A stretch of DNA of 64,000 nt from Rubellimicrobium rubrum (GTDB lineage: Bacteria; Pseudomonadota; Alphaproteobacteria; Rhodobacterales; Rhodobacteraceae). A program made the position numbers and the translations under genes. This document shows, piece after piece, positions 51,343 through 60,295 of this stretch. Under the pieces are notes generated by a model, which saw only the letters and a list, made by a program, of their open reading frames with translations, searched no databases and had not been told where the DNA came from. Every line of letters begins with the position of its first letter. Position 1 is the stretch's first letter. The stretch lies in contig NZ_VDFU01000005.1 in NCBI RefSeq assembly GCF_006152115.1, forward strand, positions 62,001 to 126,000. The letters run 5' to 3'.

Positions 51343-53254
51343 TCAGGCACAGCTGCGCATCCGACCCTCGTCGTTCCACACTAGTGGGAGGTGGATGCGG
51401 GTAGGGCGACGCTGGCCCAGGATCTCCACCTCGAGCGCGAGCCCATCGACGATTCGTTCGGGCGGGTGAGAACCCTGGGCGACGGACTGTCCGGTGTGGT
51501 GCGAGTATCCGCCTGGCGTGCACCAGCCCACTACGGTTCGGTCCAGCCGGATCGGCTCCCACGCGACGACGTCGGCATCCCGGCGTCCACCACGAGGGAC
51601 GGCAATCGCTTCTTCGGGCCAGCCACCTTTTCGACCAAGGCTGCGGCTTTGCCTGCGAAATCGACCGGTTTGTCGTAGCGAACGAACCTGTCCAAGCCCG
51701 TCTCTGCGGGCGTATAGTCTGGCAAGTATACGCGACCCCAACTCCCAAACCACTTGTCGAACTGCAGCGACATCATCGCGCGCATGCCAAAGGCGTGAGG
51801 CCGAGATCCTTGCCCGCGTCCCAAAGCGTGCTCCAGGGGTGCCGCACTGCCATGTGGTCACAGAAGATCTCAAAGCCGAGATCACCGGTATAGCTGACCC
51901 TTTGCACATGACAGTCGGCCATGGCGACCGTCATACGACGGCAATCCATCAAGCGGAGCGCCGCCACGTCGCCGCGAGTGGCTCATTCCAGCAACTCTGA
52001 GGCGTTGGCCCGGCGATTTGGAAGCCGCTGCGCGCATCGGAGACGTTCTCCACCCGCACGCCGTCGTCCCAGTGCGCGTCGAAGCGCCGCAGGTGCCAGC
52101 CCTGCGCGCCGTAACTCGCAGTGAGCATGAACTCTGTCCCGGACAGGCAGGACACGGTGAAATCGCCCGTGATCCTCCCCAAGCGGGCGAGCATCGGACT
52201 GAGGGCCAGACGGCTCGGCTGCGGGATCGTGCCCGCCATGATCCGATCGAACCACTCCCGTGCCCTGGGACCGGTCACGCGACATTTGCCGAAATTGGAT
52301 AACTCGCCGATCCCGACTGCCGTTCGGACTATTGCGACCTCCGCGTTGGTGGCGTCCCAAGCGTTGGAACGCTTGAACGTCGGGATCTCGCAAGTGCGCT
52401 TCCCAGGCAGCGTGAAGTAGTTGACGACCTCGAGACCGTATTGCCGGCCCCACACGGCGTTCATGCCGCTGAAGAGGTCGTACATGGGCGAGGTCTTGAA
52501 GGGCCGAGCGGCCGAGCGCTTCCCGTTTGGGTAAGCGACCGAGAATCGCATCTGGTAGTTCTCGATGACCTTGTGAACGGTGTAACCCCGGCGTCATCCA
52601 GCTCCCGAAGCGGCCCACGTCGAAGCCCCTTGGGTCACACTCTACCTCGCCATGGATCATCCACTGAGCCAGCGAAAGACCCATTCCACCGCCTTGCGAA
52701 AAGCCTGCCATCACGGCTCAGGCGGACCAGAAGTTCCGCAATCCCGGCAGGGGCCCGATCAGCGGTACTGTCCGGGGCAAAGGTGAACGGCGCGTGGATG
52801 ACGCTCTTGACGCCGGAACGGCCAAGAACTGGAAAACGAGGGGTATCGAAGACCACCGAGTCTTCGATCATTGCGAAATCCTCATTCAGAAGCTTCTGCC
52901 CGAACGTCCAGGGCGTGCTGTCCAAGGATCGAGGCCCATGTAGCGATGCTCGGCGCGCTCGGCCTTGAGCATGTCGTACCGCTGCGACGTGTCAGCCAGG
53001 GTGATGCGTCCGACGTGGTGCAGGCCGCAACTCGTGCCGGTGAGGCGCTCCAACTTGTCACAGAGCCGGATCGTATGGCCCTGGAGGGCTGCCATGTTGG
53101 TGCCGCCGTTCAGCGCATGGAAGGTGCCTGCCGCATGCCATGTCGACCCCGATGTCAGGTCCGAGCGCTCGATCAGCATGACATCTGACCAGCCGAGCTT
53201 GGTCAGGCGATACAGCACGGAGCAACCGACGCCGGTGCCGCCGATCTCGGCCAC
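51343..53254 (-). pseudogene. Decayed FAD-dependent oxidoreductase with GcvT domain (dimethylglycine/sarcosine dehydrogenase-like)
   Basis: Remnant of a gene normally about 800 codons long. The N-terminus near 53254 keeps the Rossmann segment (VLYRLTKLGWSDVMLIERS) and HHVGRITLADTS. At about 52930 roughly 200 codons are missing, and the text resumes at TPWTFGQKLL and INGPFTFAPD-like sequence. Further on, AGFSQGGGMGLSLAQWM, SNAWDATNAEV, the GcvT parts GFQIAGPTPQ and QRVSYTGDLGFE, and CTPGGYSHHTGQS lie in changing frames. At least five frameshifts are needed to join them. No original start codon is clear. It begins 34 bases after tRNA-Leu on the opposite strand. Confidence 0.85.
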
Positions 53255-53370
53255 GCGGGTGCTGGTTCTGATGACGCTGGTCCCCCTGGTTGTTCCGGTT
53301 CGTTATCGGCCGGCAACCAAGAGGATGCATCGTTCGGGGGCGACAGCACGTGTCGCCGCTGGAACGGGGC

Positions 53371-53928
53371 TTAGGGGATGATGCGGGTGTACTTGGTGCC
53401 TTCGATGGTCGCACCCATGCGTAGGCCGGATTGGGCGAAGACCACCGCAATGACCGGGGAGAGTGATGTCGTGGTGTCGGCCCTGAGCACCTCGCCCTGC
53501 GCGTTCACGGCATACTCAATGTCCGCGCCGGCGGCCCAGCCCGGCGAAGCCCGGAATTCGGCAAGGGCATCCTGGGTCATGAAGAAGAGGACATGGCTGT
53601 ACTGCTGCGCTCCGATCTGCAGCCCGGCCGAGGCTGCGGTTGCCGAGTAGTAGTCGACGCTGGTGGAGCCGACCCGCAAGGCGCCAGTGCCATAGGATCC
53701 ACCCACGCCCAAACCGATCTCGGTCACGACTGGCATGACGAGGATGCCAGCGGCGCGCCCCGCGAGATCCTGGGTTCCGGGGTAGTTCGTGTAAAGGAAG
53801 CTCAGGGTGCTATCGACCCGAGCATCCACGATGTCTGCTCCACCCGATCCGATGCCGTTGGCGCATCCAGCCAAGACCGACCCCGTCAGAGCCATGGCCA
53901 CAAACGTCCGTCTCGAAATTCCGCTCAT
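53371..53928 (-). CDS. YSC84/SYLF-type lipoprotein
   Basis: Protein of 185 residues. The N-terminus has a lipobox ending Leu-Ala-Gly-Cys22, with a preceding Arg-Arg pair that could also act as a Tat signal. The mature part has the SYLF (YSC84) pattern: GRAAGILVMP, EIGLGVGGSYGTG and YYSATAASAGLQIG. SYLF domains bind lipids in eukaryotes; the bacterial role is unknown. The ATG at 53928 is chosen over a GTG two codons upstream. Confidence 0.82.
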   Translation of the reverse strand: MSGISRRTFVAMALTGSVLAGCANGIGSGGADIVDARVDSTLSFLYTNYPGTQDLAGRAAGILVMPVVTEIGLGVGGSYGTGALRVGSTSVDYYSATAASAGLQIGAQQYSHVLFFMTQDALAEFRASPGWAAGADIEYAVNAQGEVLRADTTTSLSPVIAVVFAQSGLRMGATIEGTKYTRIIP

Positions 53929-54020
53929 TGTCACTGCCCACCAGTTGATGGCCTTGTTACCGGCCGTTGGGAATCAGCCTAACCAAGAATCGGCCGCTTG
54001 TCACCGAATCGCTCGCACGG

Positions 54021-55019
54021 TCAGCCGTGGAGCGCGCGGGCCGCCTCGGGTGCGAAGTAGGTCAGGACGCCGTCGCAACCCGCACGCTTGAAGGCCATCA
54101 GGCTTTCCATCATCACGCGGTCGCCGTCCAGCCAGCCATTCGCCGCCGCAGCCTTGAGCATCGCGAATTCACCCGAGACCTGATAGGCAAAAGTCGGGAC
54201 GCCGAACCTGTCCTTCACGCGTCGGCAGATGTCCAAGTAGGGCATGCCGGGCTTTACCATGACCATATCGGCCCCTTCGGACAGGTCGCGCGCCACCAGA
54301 CGCAGCGCCTCGTCCGAGTTGCCCGGATCCATCTGGTAGGTCTTTTTCTCGCCCTTGAGCGCCGCTGTTGCGCCTACGGCATCCCGAAACGGGCCGTAAA
54401 AGGCCGAAGCGAACTTGGCGGCGTAGCTTAGGATCGTAACGTTCTGGAATCCATCAGATTCCAGCGCGCGACGAATGGCGCCGACGCGCCCATCCATCAT
54501 ATCCGAGGGACCCAGGATGTCCGCGCCAGCCTTTGCCTGTGCCAGCGCCATCCTGACCAAAGCCTCGACCGTTCGGTCGTTCACGATCTCCCCACCCTCA
54601 ACGAAACCGTCGTGTCCGTCGATGTTATAGGGATCAAGCGCGATGTCCGTCATGACGGCGACGTCCGGCACCGCGTCCTTGATGGCACGAATGGCGCGAT
54701 TGGAGAGGTTCTCCGGGTTCCAGGCTTCGGCGCAGTCCGCGGTGCGGTGCTCCATGGCGGTGTAGGGGAACAGGCAGACCGCCGGAATTCCAAGGTCGCG
54801 GGCCTCGCGGGCCGCTCCGACCGCACGATCGACGGTCAGGCGAAGCACCCCAGGCATGGACGGCACGGGAACCGCCTGATCGGATCCCTGCATCAGGAAC
54901 AGCGGCCAGATCAGGTCGGATGGGCTCAGGGAGTTCTCTCGGACCAAGGCACGAAGGGCGGGCGTGGCCCGCAGGCGGCGCAAGCGGGCAGTCGGGAATG
55001 GGGCCGGGCTCAGGGTCAT
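54021..55019 (-). CDS. hemB: Porphobilinogen synthase (5-aminolevulinate dehydratase)
   Basis: Condenses two 5-aminolevulinates to porphobilinogen for haem, bacteriochlorophyll and cobalamin. The protein has 332 residues. The two Schiff-base lysines are Lys202 (AAKFASAFYGPF) and Lys256 (MVKPGMPY). The segment at 127-138 reads ALDPYNIDGHDG, with Asp where zinc-type enzymes have Cys. This is the zinc-free type known from Rhodobacter capsulatus. The gene stands alone on its strand. Confidence 0.94.
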   Translation of the reverse strand: MTLSPAPFPTARLRRLRATPALRALVRENSLSPSDLIWPLFLMQGSDQAVPVPSMPGVLRLTVDRAVGAAREARDLGIPAVCLFPYTAMEHRTADCAEAWNPENLSNRAIRAIKDAVPDVAVMTDIALDPYNIDGHDGFVEGGEIVNDRTVEALVRMALAQAKAGADILGPSDMMDGRVGAIRRALESDGFQNVTILSYAAKFASAFYGPFRDAVGATAALKGEKKTYQMDPGNSDEALRLVARDLSEGADMVMVKPGMPYLDICRRVKDRFGVPTFAYQVSGEFAMLKAAAANGWLDGDRVMMESLMAFKRAGCDGVLTYFAPEAARALHG

Positions 55020-55158
55020 CGGGCGCTCCGATCAAAGGGCCGGGCAGGGCGGCCACAGCTGACGGGTCGCACGAAGAGCACGCGACCTCAAGGCTGGGCA
55101 TCGTCTGTCTGCTCCACTACGCTGACAGGACGAAACAGGGACGCAGCCTGCAACCGAC

Positions 55159-55683
55159 GTGGACTGGACTCAAACCTTATTTGAAGTCATAGACTTCCGG
55201 TCCTTCTCGAACCTTTGGTTCTGGATCGTCCTTGCCGTCATCTGGTCGTCGGCCAGCCATTGGGTGTTGGGCGTTCCTTTCGACCTCGTCATTCGGGCGC
55301 GGCGGCATGGCGGACAGGCTCTGGCCGATCTCGAGGACTTGGTTCGGATCAACGTGAACCGTCTACTCTACATCTCTGAAATGTCTGGGCTTTGGCTTGC
55401 GGGCCTTGTTGCATTCGTTCTGACGCTGCTCTTCATCCTTGCGGTGTGGTATGGCGTGGAATTCGCTCAAGCCGTTATTCTTCTTGCCACTCCGATGACG
55501 ATCGTCGGAACCATGAGCTTGGTGACTGCCCGCCGAATTCATACCGAGGCTCCACACGGAGATGCGCTCTTCCAAGCACTAGTGCGCCATCGGCTGCGGA
55601 CGCAGATCGTCGGAATGGTCGCGATCTTCATCACCGCCATGTTCGGCATGTATCAGAACCTGCAGGTGCTGCAGGGGTTGTGA
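55159..55683 (+). CDS. Four-span membrane protein of unknown function
   Basis: Protein of 174 residues with hydrophobic helices at about 18-38, 76-98, 102-122 and 148-168, and Arg-rich loops between. It starts at a GTG (MDWTQTLFEV). I recall related rhodobacterial proteins labelled as a component of the SufBCD complex, but nothing in the sequence or context here supports that. It lies between hemB and mfd, 46 bases before the mfd start, and may be co-transcribed with mfd. Confidence 0.75.
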   Translation: MDWTQTLFEVIDFRSFSNLWFWIVLAVIWSSASHWVLGVPFDLVIRARRHGGQALADLEDLVRINVNRLLYISEMSGLWLAGLVAFVLTLLFILAVWYGVEFAQAVILLATPMTIVGTMSLVTARRIHTEAPHGDALFQALVRHRLRTQIVGMVAIFITAMFGMYQNLQVLQGL

Positions 55684-55729
55684 ACGCACGCGCCGTTGAC
55701 ACCATCGCCCTGCGCGGTAGGTGACGCGC

Positions 55730-58700
55730 ATGCCCAGCAATCCCCTGCACATCAACGTCGGCGGCGCGCCGGAAGGCTATGACGCTCGCCTTGTCCTGAA
55801 CGAGCTCGACAGATCCGGGTGCTGCGTCGTGCACGTGGCTCGGGACGACCGCAGGCTGGCTGCCATGCAGTCGGCGCTGGCGTTCTATGACCCTGGCCTG
55901 CCCGTGTTCGTCTTTCCGGCTTGGGACGTGCTGCCGTTTGACCGTGTGTCGCCCAATCCCGATATAGCAGCCCAACGGATGGCGACGCTTGCGGGGCTTG
56001 TCCATGACATGCCGGACCGGTTCGTCCTGCTCACCACTCTGAACGCCGCGACCCAGCGCGTGCCAGCCCGGGCGACCCTGCGGACAGCGGCCTTTACCGC
56101 CCGGGTTGGCGACCGAGTGGACGAGACCGCGCTCCGGGCCTTCCTGTCCCGCATGGGATTCACCCAAAGCCCGACGGTGACCGAGCCCGGGGACTATGCC
56201 GTACGCGGCGGATTGGTCGATGTGTGGCCTCCTGGGCATCCCGGCCCGGTGCGGCTCGACTTCTTCGGGAATACGCTGGACGGAGCGCGGCGCTTCGATC
56301 CTACGACGCAGCGAACCACCGAGAAGCTGAACCTTGTCGAGTTTGCGCCCGTGTCCGAGGTCATTCTCGACGAAGCCTCAATCACCCGCTTCAGGCAGAA
56401 CTACAGGATCGAGTTCGGGGCAGCCGGCAGCGATGACCCCCTTTATGAAGCCGTTTCCGCTGGCCGCAAGCACGCAGGAATGGAGCACTGGCTCGCGTTC
56501 TTCCATGATAGGCTCGAGACGATCTTCGACTATCTGCCAAAGGCGACTGTGACCCTGGACGATCAGGTCACGGCCACCCGCATCGCCCGATGGGCCGCCA
56601 TCGAGGATGCCTACGACGCCCGGCGGTCGGCCCTGAAAGAGCGGGGGCGGATGGACTCGGTCTACAAGCCCGCGCCCCCCCGATTGCTGTATCTGGACGA
56701 AGCGGCCTGGGAGGACGCCGTCCGTAACAGGCGCTTGCTTCAGTTCAGCCCACTCAAGCTGCCGACCGGCATGGGTGTCATCGATGCGGGCGGACGGATC
56801 GGCCGGGATTTCGCGCCTGAGCGACAGCAGGAGAAGATCTCTCTGTTCGGCGCCCTCGCGGATCATGTGAAGGCTCGTCTCGACGCTGGCCCCGTGCTTC
56901 TGGCCAGCTACTCCGAGGGCGCGCGCGAGCGCCTCATGGGACTGCTGGAGGATGAAGGGCTCGGGGAAACGATCCCTGTCATGGACTTCACCCGTATTGG
57001 AAAACGTGGAATCCATCTGGCCGTCTGGCCGCTCGAACATGGCTTCGAGGCACCCGGTCTGACTGTGATAGCCGAGCAGGACGTGCTCGGCGACCGTCTG
57101 ATCCGGCAAACCCGCAAAAGGAAGCGGGCCGACAACTTCCTCACCGAGGTGAACACGCTCACGCCCGGCGACCTCGTGGTGCATGTCGATCATGGAGTCG
57201 GGCGTTACCTTGGGCTTGAGGTACTCAGGGCCTTGGGAGTGGCTCACGAGTGCCTCGCTCTTGAGTATGCGGAGAACACGAAGCTTTACCTGCCGGTCGA
57301 GAATATCGAACTCCTGAGTCGCTTCGGCCATGAGGAGGGCCTCCTCGACCGACTGGGCGCCGGAGCCTGGCAGGCCCGGAAAGCGAGGCTGAAAGAGCGG
57401 ATCAAGATCGCCGCCGAGCGTCTGATTCGCACTGCGGCCGAGCGCGCCTTGCGCCATGCGCCCGAGCTTGAGCCGCCCGAGGACATCTGGGACCAGTTTC
57501 TGGCCCGCTTTCCCTATGCCGAGACCGACGATCAGCTTCAGGCCATCGATGACGTGCTGGGCGACATGGCATCCGGCAACCCGATGGACCGGCTGATCTG
57601 CGGCGACGTGGGCTTCGGCAAGACCGAGGTCGCTATTCGTGCCGCCTTCATTGCCGCTATGTCGGGTGTCCAGGTCGCGGTGGTCGCGCCGACGACGCTG
57701 CTGGCGCGCCAGCATTACCGAACCTTCGCGGAGCGATTCCGGGGCTTTCCTCTCGAGGTAAGGCCGTTGTCGCGCTTTGTTTCTGCCAAGGAGGCTGCCC
57801 AGACCCGCGAGGGCATGGCAAAGGGAACGGTCGATATCGTGGTCGGCACCCATGCGGTGCTGGCCAAGCAGGTGCGTTTCGCGAATCTGGGCCTGCTTGT
57901 CATTGATGAGGAGCAGCATTTCGGTGTCGGACACAAGGAGCGCCTGAAACAGCTCCGCACGGACATCCACGTGCTGACACTTACCGCGACCCCGATCCCG
58001 CGCACCTTGCAACTGTCGCTTTCGGGCGTGCGCGACCTGTCCGTCATCACGACCCCTCCCGTCGACCGATTGGCAATCCGGACCTACGTGTCCGAGTTCG
58101 ACACGATCACCATCCGCGAGGCGCTGCTGCGCGAGCATTATCGCGGCGGACAGAGCTTCTTCGTCGTGCCGCGACTAGCAGACCTGCCGGAGATGGAGGA
58201 CTGGCTCCGGCGCGAGGTGCCCGAGGTGTCGGTGGTCGTTGCGCATGGTCAGATGGCTGCAGGCGAACTCGACGATCGCATGAACGCCTTTTATGACGGC
58301 AAGTTCGACGTGCTTCTTGCCACGTCGATCGTGGAGTCCGGCTTGGACATTCCGACAGCGAACACGATGATCGTGTGGCGAGCCGACATGTTCGGTCTGG
58401 CCCAGCTTTACCAGATCCGCGGTCGAGTCGGCCGCTCCAAGGCGCGCGCCTATGCCTATCTAACCACGCGGCCTCGCCAGAAGCTGACCCAACCGGCCGA
58501 ACGGCGGCTGAGGGTGCTGGGCAGCATCGACAGTCTTGGGGCCGGGTTCCAACTGGCCAGCCAGGATCTGGATATCCGGGGTGCCGGGAACCTCTTGGGC
58601 GAAGAGCAGTCTGGACAAATCCGGGAGGTCGGCTTCGAGCTCTACCAGCAGATGCTGGAAGAGGAGATCGACCGGCTTCGGTCCGGGAAGGGTGAATTGG

Positions 58701-59278
58701 TCGACACCGAAGGGCAGTGGGCCCCACAGTTGAACTTGGGCGTGCCGGTGCTGATCCCAGAGGAATACGTTCCCGACCTCGACGTACGCTTGGGCCTTTA
58801 TCGCAGGCTTTCTGCGCTTTCGACCAAGGTCGAATTGGAGGGTTTCGCGGCGGAGCTGATCGACCGGTTCGGTTCCCTGCCTCGCGAGGTGAATACTCTC
58901 CTCTTGGTTGTCAGGATCAAGGCGATGTGCCGCAGGGCTGGGGTGGCACGTCTGGATGTCGGACCGAAGGGCGCGACGCTCGTCTTCCACAATGACCGCT
59001 TCGCCTCACCGGCGGGACTCGTGGAGTTCATTCAAGGCCAGAACGGGCAGGCACGGATCAAGGACAACAAGCTCGTCGTGCTCCGCGAGTGGCCGACTGA
59101 GGCCGAGCGGATCAAGGGGTCCTTCGGGATCGTGAAAGAGCTGGCCGAGAAGCTGGCCGAAGCTCAGCCGCCCAAGCCCAAGGCCAACGGGCGCCGCGAT
59201 GCCGTCGAGGGGTCCAGCGCTTCGTCTGCCTCGAATGGCGCGTCCGTCCTTGCAGGAGCGAAGCGCCGGGATAGCTGA
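55730..59278 (+). CDS. mfd: Transcription-repair coupling factor
   Basis: Removes RNA polymerase stalled at lesions and recruits UvrA. The protein has 1182 residues from the ATG at 55730, which has GTAGGTG as ribosome site; a GTG three codons upstream is possible. Domains run in order: UvrB-like N-terminus, a CarD-like RNA polymerase interaction domain (TPGDLVVHVDHGVGRYLGLE), the SF2 translocase with Walker A GDVGFGKT at Lys631 and DEEQHFGVGHKERLKQL, and a C-terminal TRCF domain. An Ala/Ser-rich tail of about 30 residues ends it. Confidence 0.96.
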   Translation: MPSNPLHINVGGAPEGYDARLVLNELDRSGCCVVHVARDDRRLAAMQSALAFYDPGLPVFVFPAWDVLPFDRVSPNPDIAAQRMATLAGLVHDMPDRFVLLTTLNAATQRVPARATLRTAAFTARVGDRVDETALRAFLSRMGFTQSPTVTEPGDYAVRGGLVDVWPPGHPGPVRLDFFGNTLDGARRFDPTTQRTTEKLNLVEFAPVSEVILDEASITRFRQNYRIEFGAAGSDDPLYEAVSAGRKHAGMEHWLAFFHDRLETIFDYLPKATVTLDDQVTATRIARWAAIEDAYDARRSALKERGRMDSVYKPAPPRLLYLDEAAWEDAVRNRRLLQFSPLKLPTGMGVIDAGGRIGRDFAPERQQEKISLFGALADHVKARLDAGPVLLASYSEGARERLMGLLEDEGLGETIPVMDFTRIGKRGIHLAVWPLEHGFEAPGLTVIAEQDVLGDRLIRQTRKRKRADNFLTEVNTLTPGDLVVHVDHGVGRYLGLEVLRALGVAHECLALEYAENTKLYLPVENIELLSRFGHEEGLLDRLGAGAWQARKARLKERIKIAAERLIRTAAERALRHAPELEPPEDIWDQFLARFPYAETDDQLQAIDDVLGDMASGNPMDRLICGDVGFGKTEVAIRAAFIAAMSGVQVAVVAPTTLLARQHYRTFAERFRGFPLEVRPLSRFVSAKEAAQTREGMAKGTVDIVVGTHAVLAKQVRFANLGLLVIDEEQHFGVGHKERLKQLRTDIHVLTLTATPIPRTLQLSLSGVRDLSVITTPPVDRLAIRTYVSEFDTITIREALLREHYRGGQSFFVVPRLADLPEMEDWLRREVPEVSVVVAHGQMAAGELDDRMNAFYDGKFDVLLATSIVESGLDIPTANTMIVWRADMFGLAQLYQIRGRVGRSKARAYAYLTTRPRQKLTQPAERRLRVLGSIDSLGAGFQLASQDLDIRGAGNLLGEEQSGQIREVGFELYQQMLEEEIDRLRSGKGELVDTEGQWAPQLNLGVPVLIPEEYVPDLDVRLGLYRRLSALSTKVELEGFAAELIDRFGSLPREVNTLLLVVRIKAMCRRAGVARLDVGPKGATLVFHNDRFASPAGLVEFIQGQNGQARIKDNKLVVLREWPTEAERIKGSFGIVKELAEKLAEAQPPKPKANGRRDAVEGSSASSASNGASVLAGAKRRDS

Positions 59279-59469
59279 AGGATCGAGCGCTAGCACGGCC
59301 CGTTGCGCTTTGGGCGCAAGTTCTCGGCGCTGCACTCAATACGGTCCGTCCGCTGAACCTGGGGGCGGGGCGCGGCACCCCATGGATGCCACCCCGGCCT
59401 TGGCCCAGATCAAGGGACCTGGATCGGGGGCCAGGGGCGTACAGGCTGCCGGCGTTGCGTATGATCGGC

Positions 59470-59482
59470 ACTATCGTATAGT
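59470..59482. promoter_or_regulatory. Inverted repeat just before the XRE-cupin gene
   Basis: ACTAT-CGT-ATAGT, a perfect 5-bp-arm repeat ending nine bases before the regulator's ATG. Its position suits an autoregulatory operator. Confidence 0.4.
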
Positions 59483-59491
59483 CAGCGTTCC

Positions 59492-60115
59492 ATGGCTGGC
59501 AACGACCCGAAGGCTCTGATCCGCATTGCCCGTTCTGATGGAGAGGTGGATCATGCTCCACCTCTGGACTTGGGTGCGCGTGTGCGAGAACTGCGCCGCG
59601 CAAGGGATTGGACGCTTGAACAGGCCGCCAACCATGCAGGCCTGGCTCGGTCCACCCTGTCGAAGATCGAGAACGGGCAGATGTCGCCCACCTACGAAGC
59701 GTTGAAGAAGCTTGCCGTCGGTCTCGGGATCTCGGTGCCGCAGTTGTTTACCCCAGCGTCACGCGCCCAAGTCAATGGCCGCATGACCGTGACCAAGGCC
59801 GGCGAGGGTGCGGCGCATCTGACCACCACCTATGAGCACGAGTTGCTGGCCGAGACGTTGACCCGGAAACAGATGCTGCCGTATCGCGCCAGAGTCCGGG
59901 CCCGCAGACTTGAAGAGTTCGGCGGCTGGGTCCGCCACGACGGCGAAGAGTTCCTTTACGTCCTGACCGGCGCGATCAGGCTCTATACCGAGTTCTATGA
60001 ACCGGTGGAGATGAAGCGCGGCGACAGCGCCTACTATGACGCCTCCATGGGCCATAATGTCGTGTCCATAAGTCAGGACGACGCGACGATCCTTTGGGTG
60101 ACCTCGATCGCGTGA
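59492..60115 (+). CDS. XRE-family regulator with C-terminal cupin domain
   Basis: Protein of 207 residues. Residues about 25-85 are a helix-turn-helix (LEQAANHAGLARSTLSKIENGQ), the classical XRE signature. Residues about 115-205 form a cupin barrel (HDGEEFLYVLTGAIRLY, then GDSAYYDASMGH). Regulators of this type sense a small ligand through the cupin, often in amino-acid, polyamine or choline metabolism; the ligand here is unknown. An inverted repeat lies directly before its start. Confidence 0.88.
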   Translation: MAGNDPKALIRIARSDGEVDHAPPLDLGARVRELRRARDWTLEQAANHAGLARSTLSKIENGQMSPTYEALKKLAVGLGISVPQLFTPASRAQVNGRMTVTKAGEGAAHLTTTYEHELLAETLTRKQMLPYRARVRARRLEEFGGWVRHDGEEFLYVLTGAIRLYTEFYEPVEMKRGDSAYYDASMGHNVVSISQDDATILWVTSIA

Positions 60116-60127
60116 CGTCGTCCAGCG

Positions 60128-60158
60128 GCGAAGGATGGGAGGTCGTTCCATCCTTCGC
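60128..60158. terminator. Hairpin between convergent genes
   Basis: Perfect 10-bp stem (GCGAAGGATG with CATCCTTCGC) and an 11-base loop between the XRE-cupin gene and the 41-aa lipoprotein gene. Probably a bidirectional terminator. Confidence 0.7.
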
Positions 60159-60169
60159 TCAATCGGCTC

Positions 60170-60295
60170 TCAAAGAGCCACGTCTGCTACCATGACTCCT
60201 GCTTGCGTTGCGCCGACCAGAGCGTCACCGACCAGCATCACTGGCCCGCAGGCCGACAGAACCGAGAGAACGGCTGCCACCATGATCAGCTTCAC
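60170..60295 (-). CDS. 41-aa small lipoprotein
   Basis: Short gene starting at a GTG that overlaps the stop of the upstream binding-protein gene (GTGA). The peptide starts with Lys-Leu-Ile-Met and a lipobox Leu-Ser-Ala-Cys at 13-16. The mature lipopeptide is about 26 residues and Gly/Val/Ala-rich (VGDALVGATQAGV). Coupling to the binding protein and a clear lipobox support it. It resembles tiny entericidin-like lipoproteins in size only. Confidence 0.6.
   Translation of the reverse strand: MKLIMVAAVLSVLSACGPVMLVGDALVGATQAGVMVADVAL

Noticed and set aside
56378-58138. A 586-codon open frame on the minus strand
   Set aside because: It lies wholly antisense to mfd, whose domains and motifs are complete. 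Its composition is a third-position mirror of the mfd codons.
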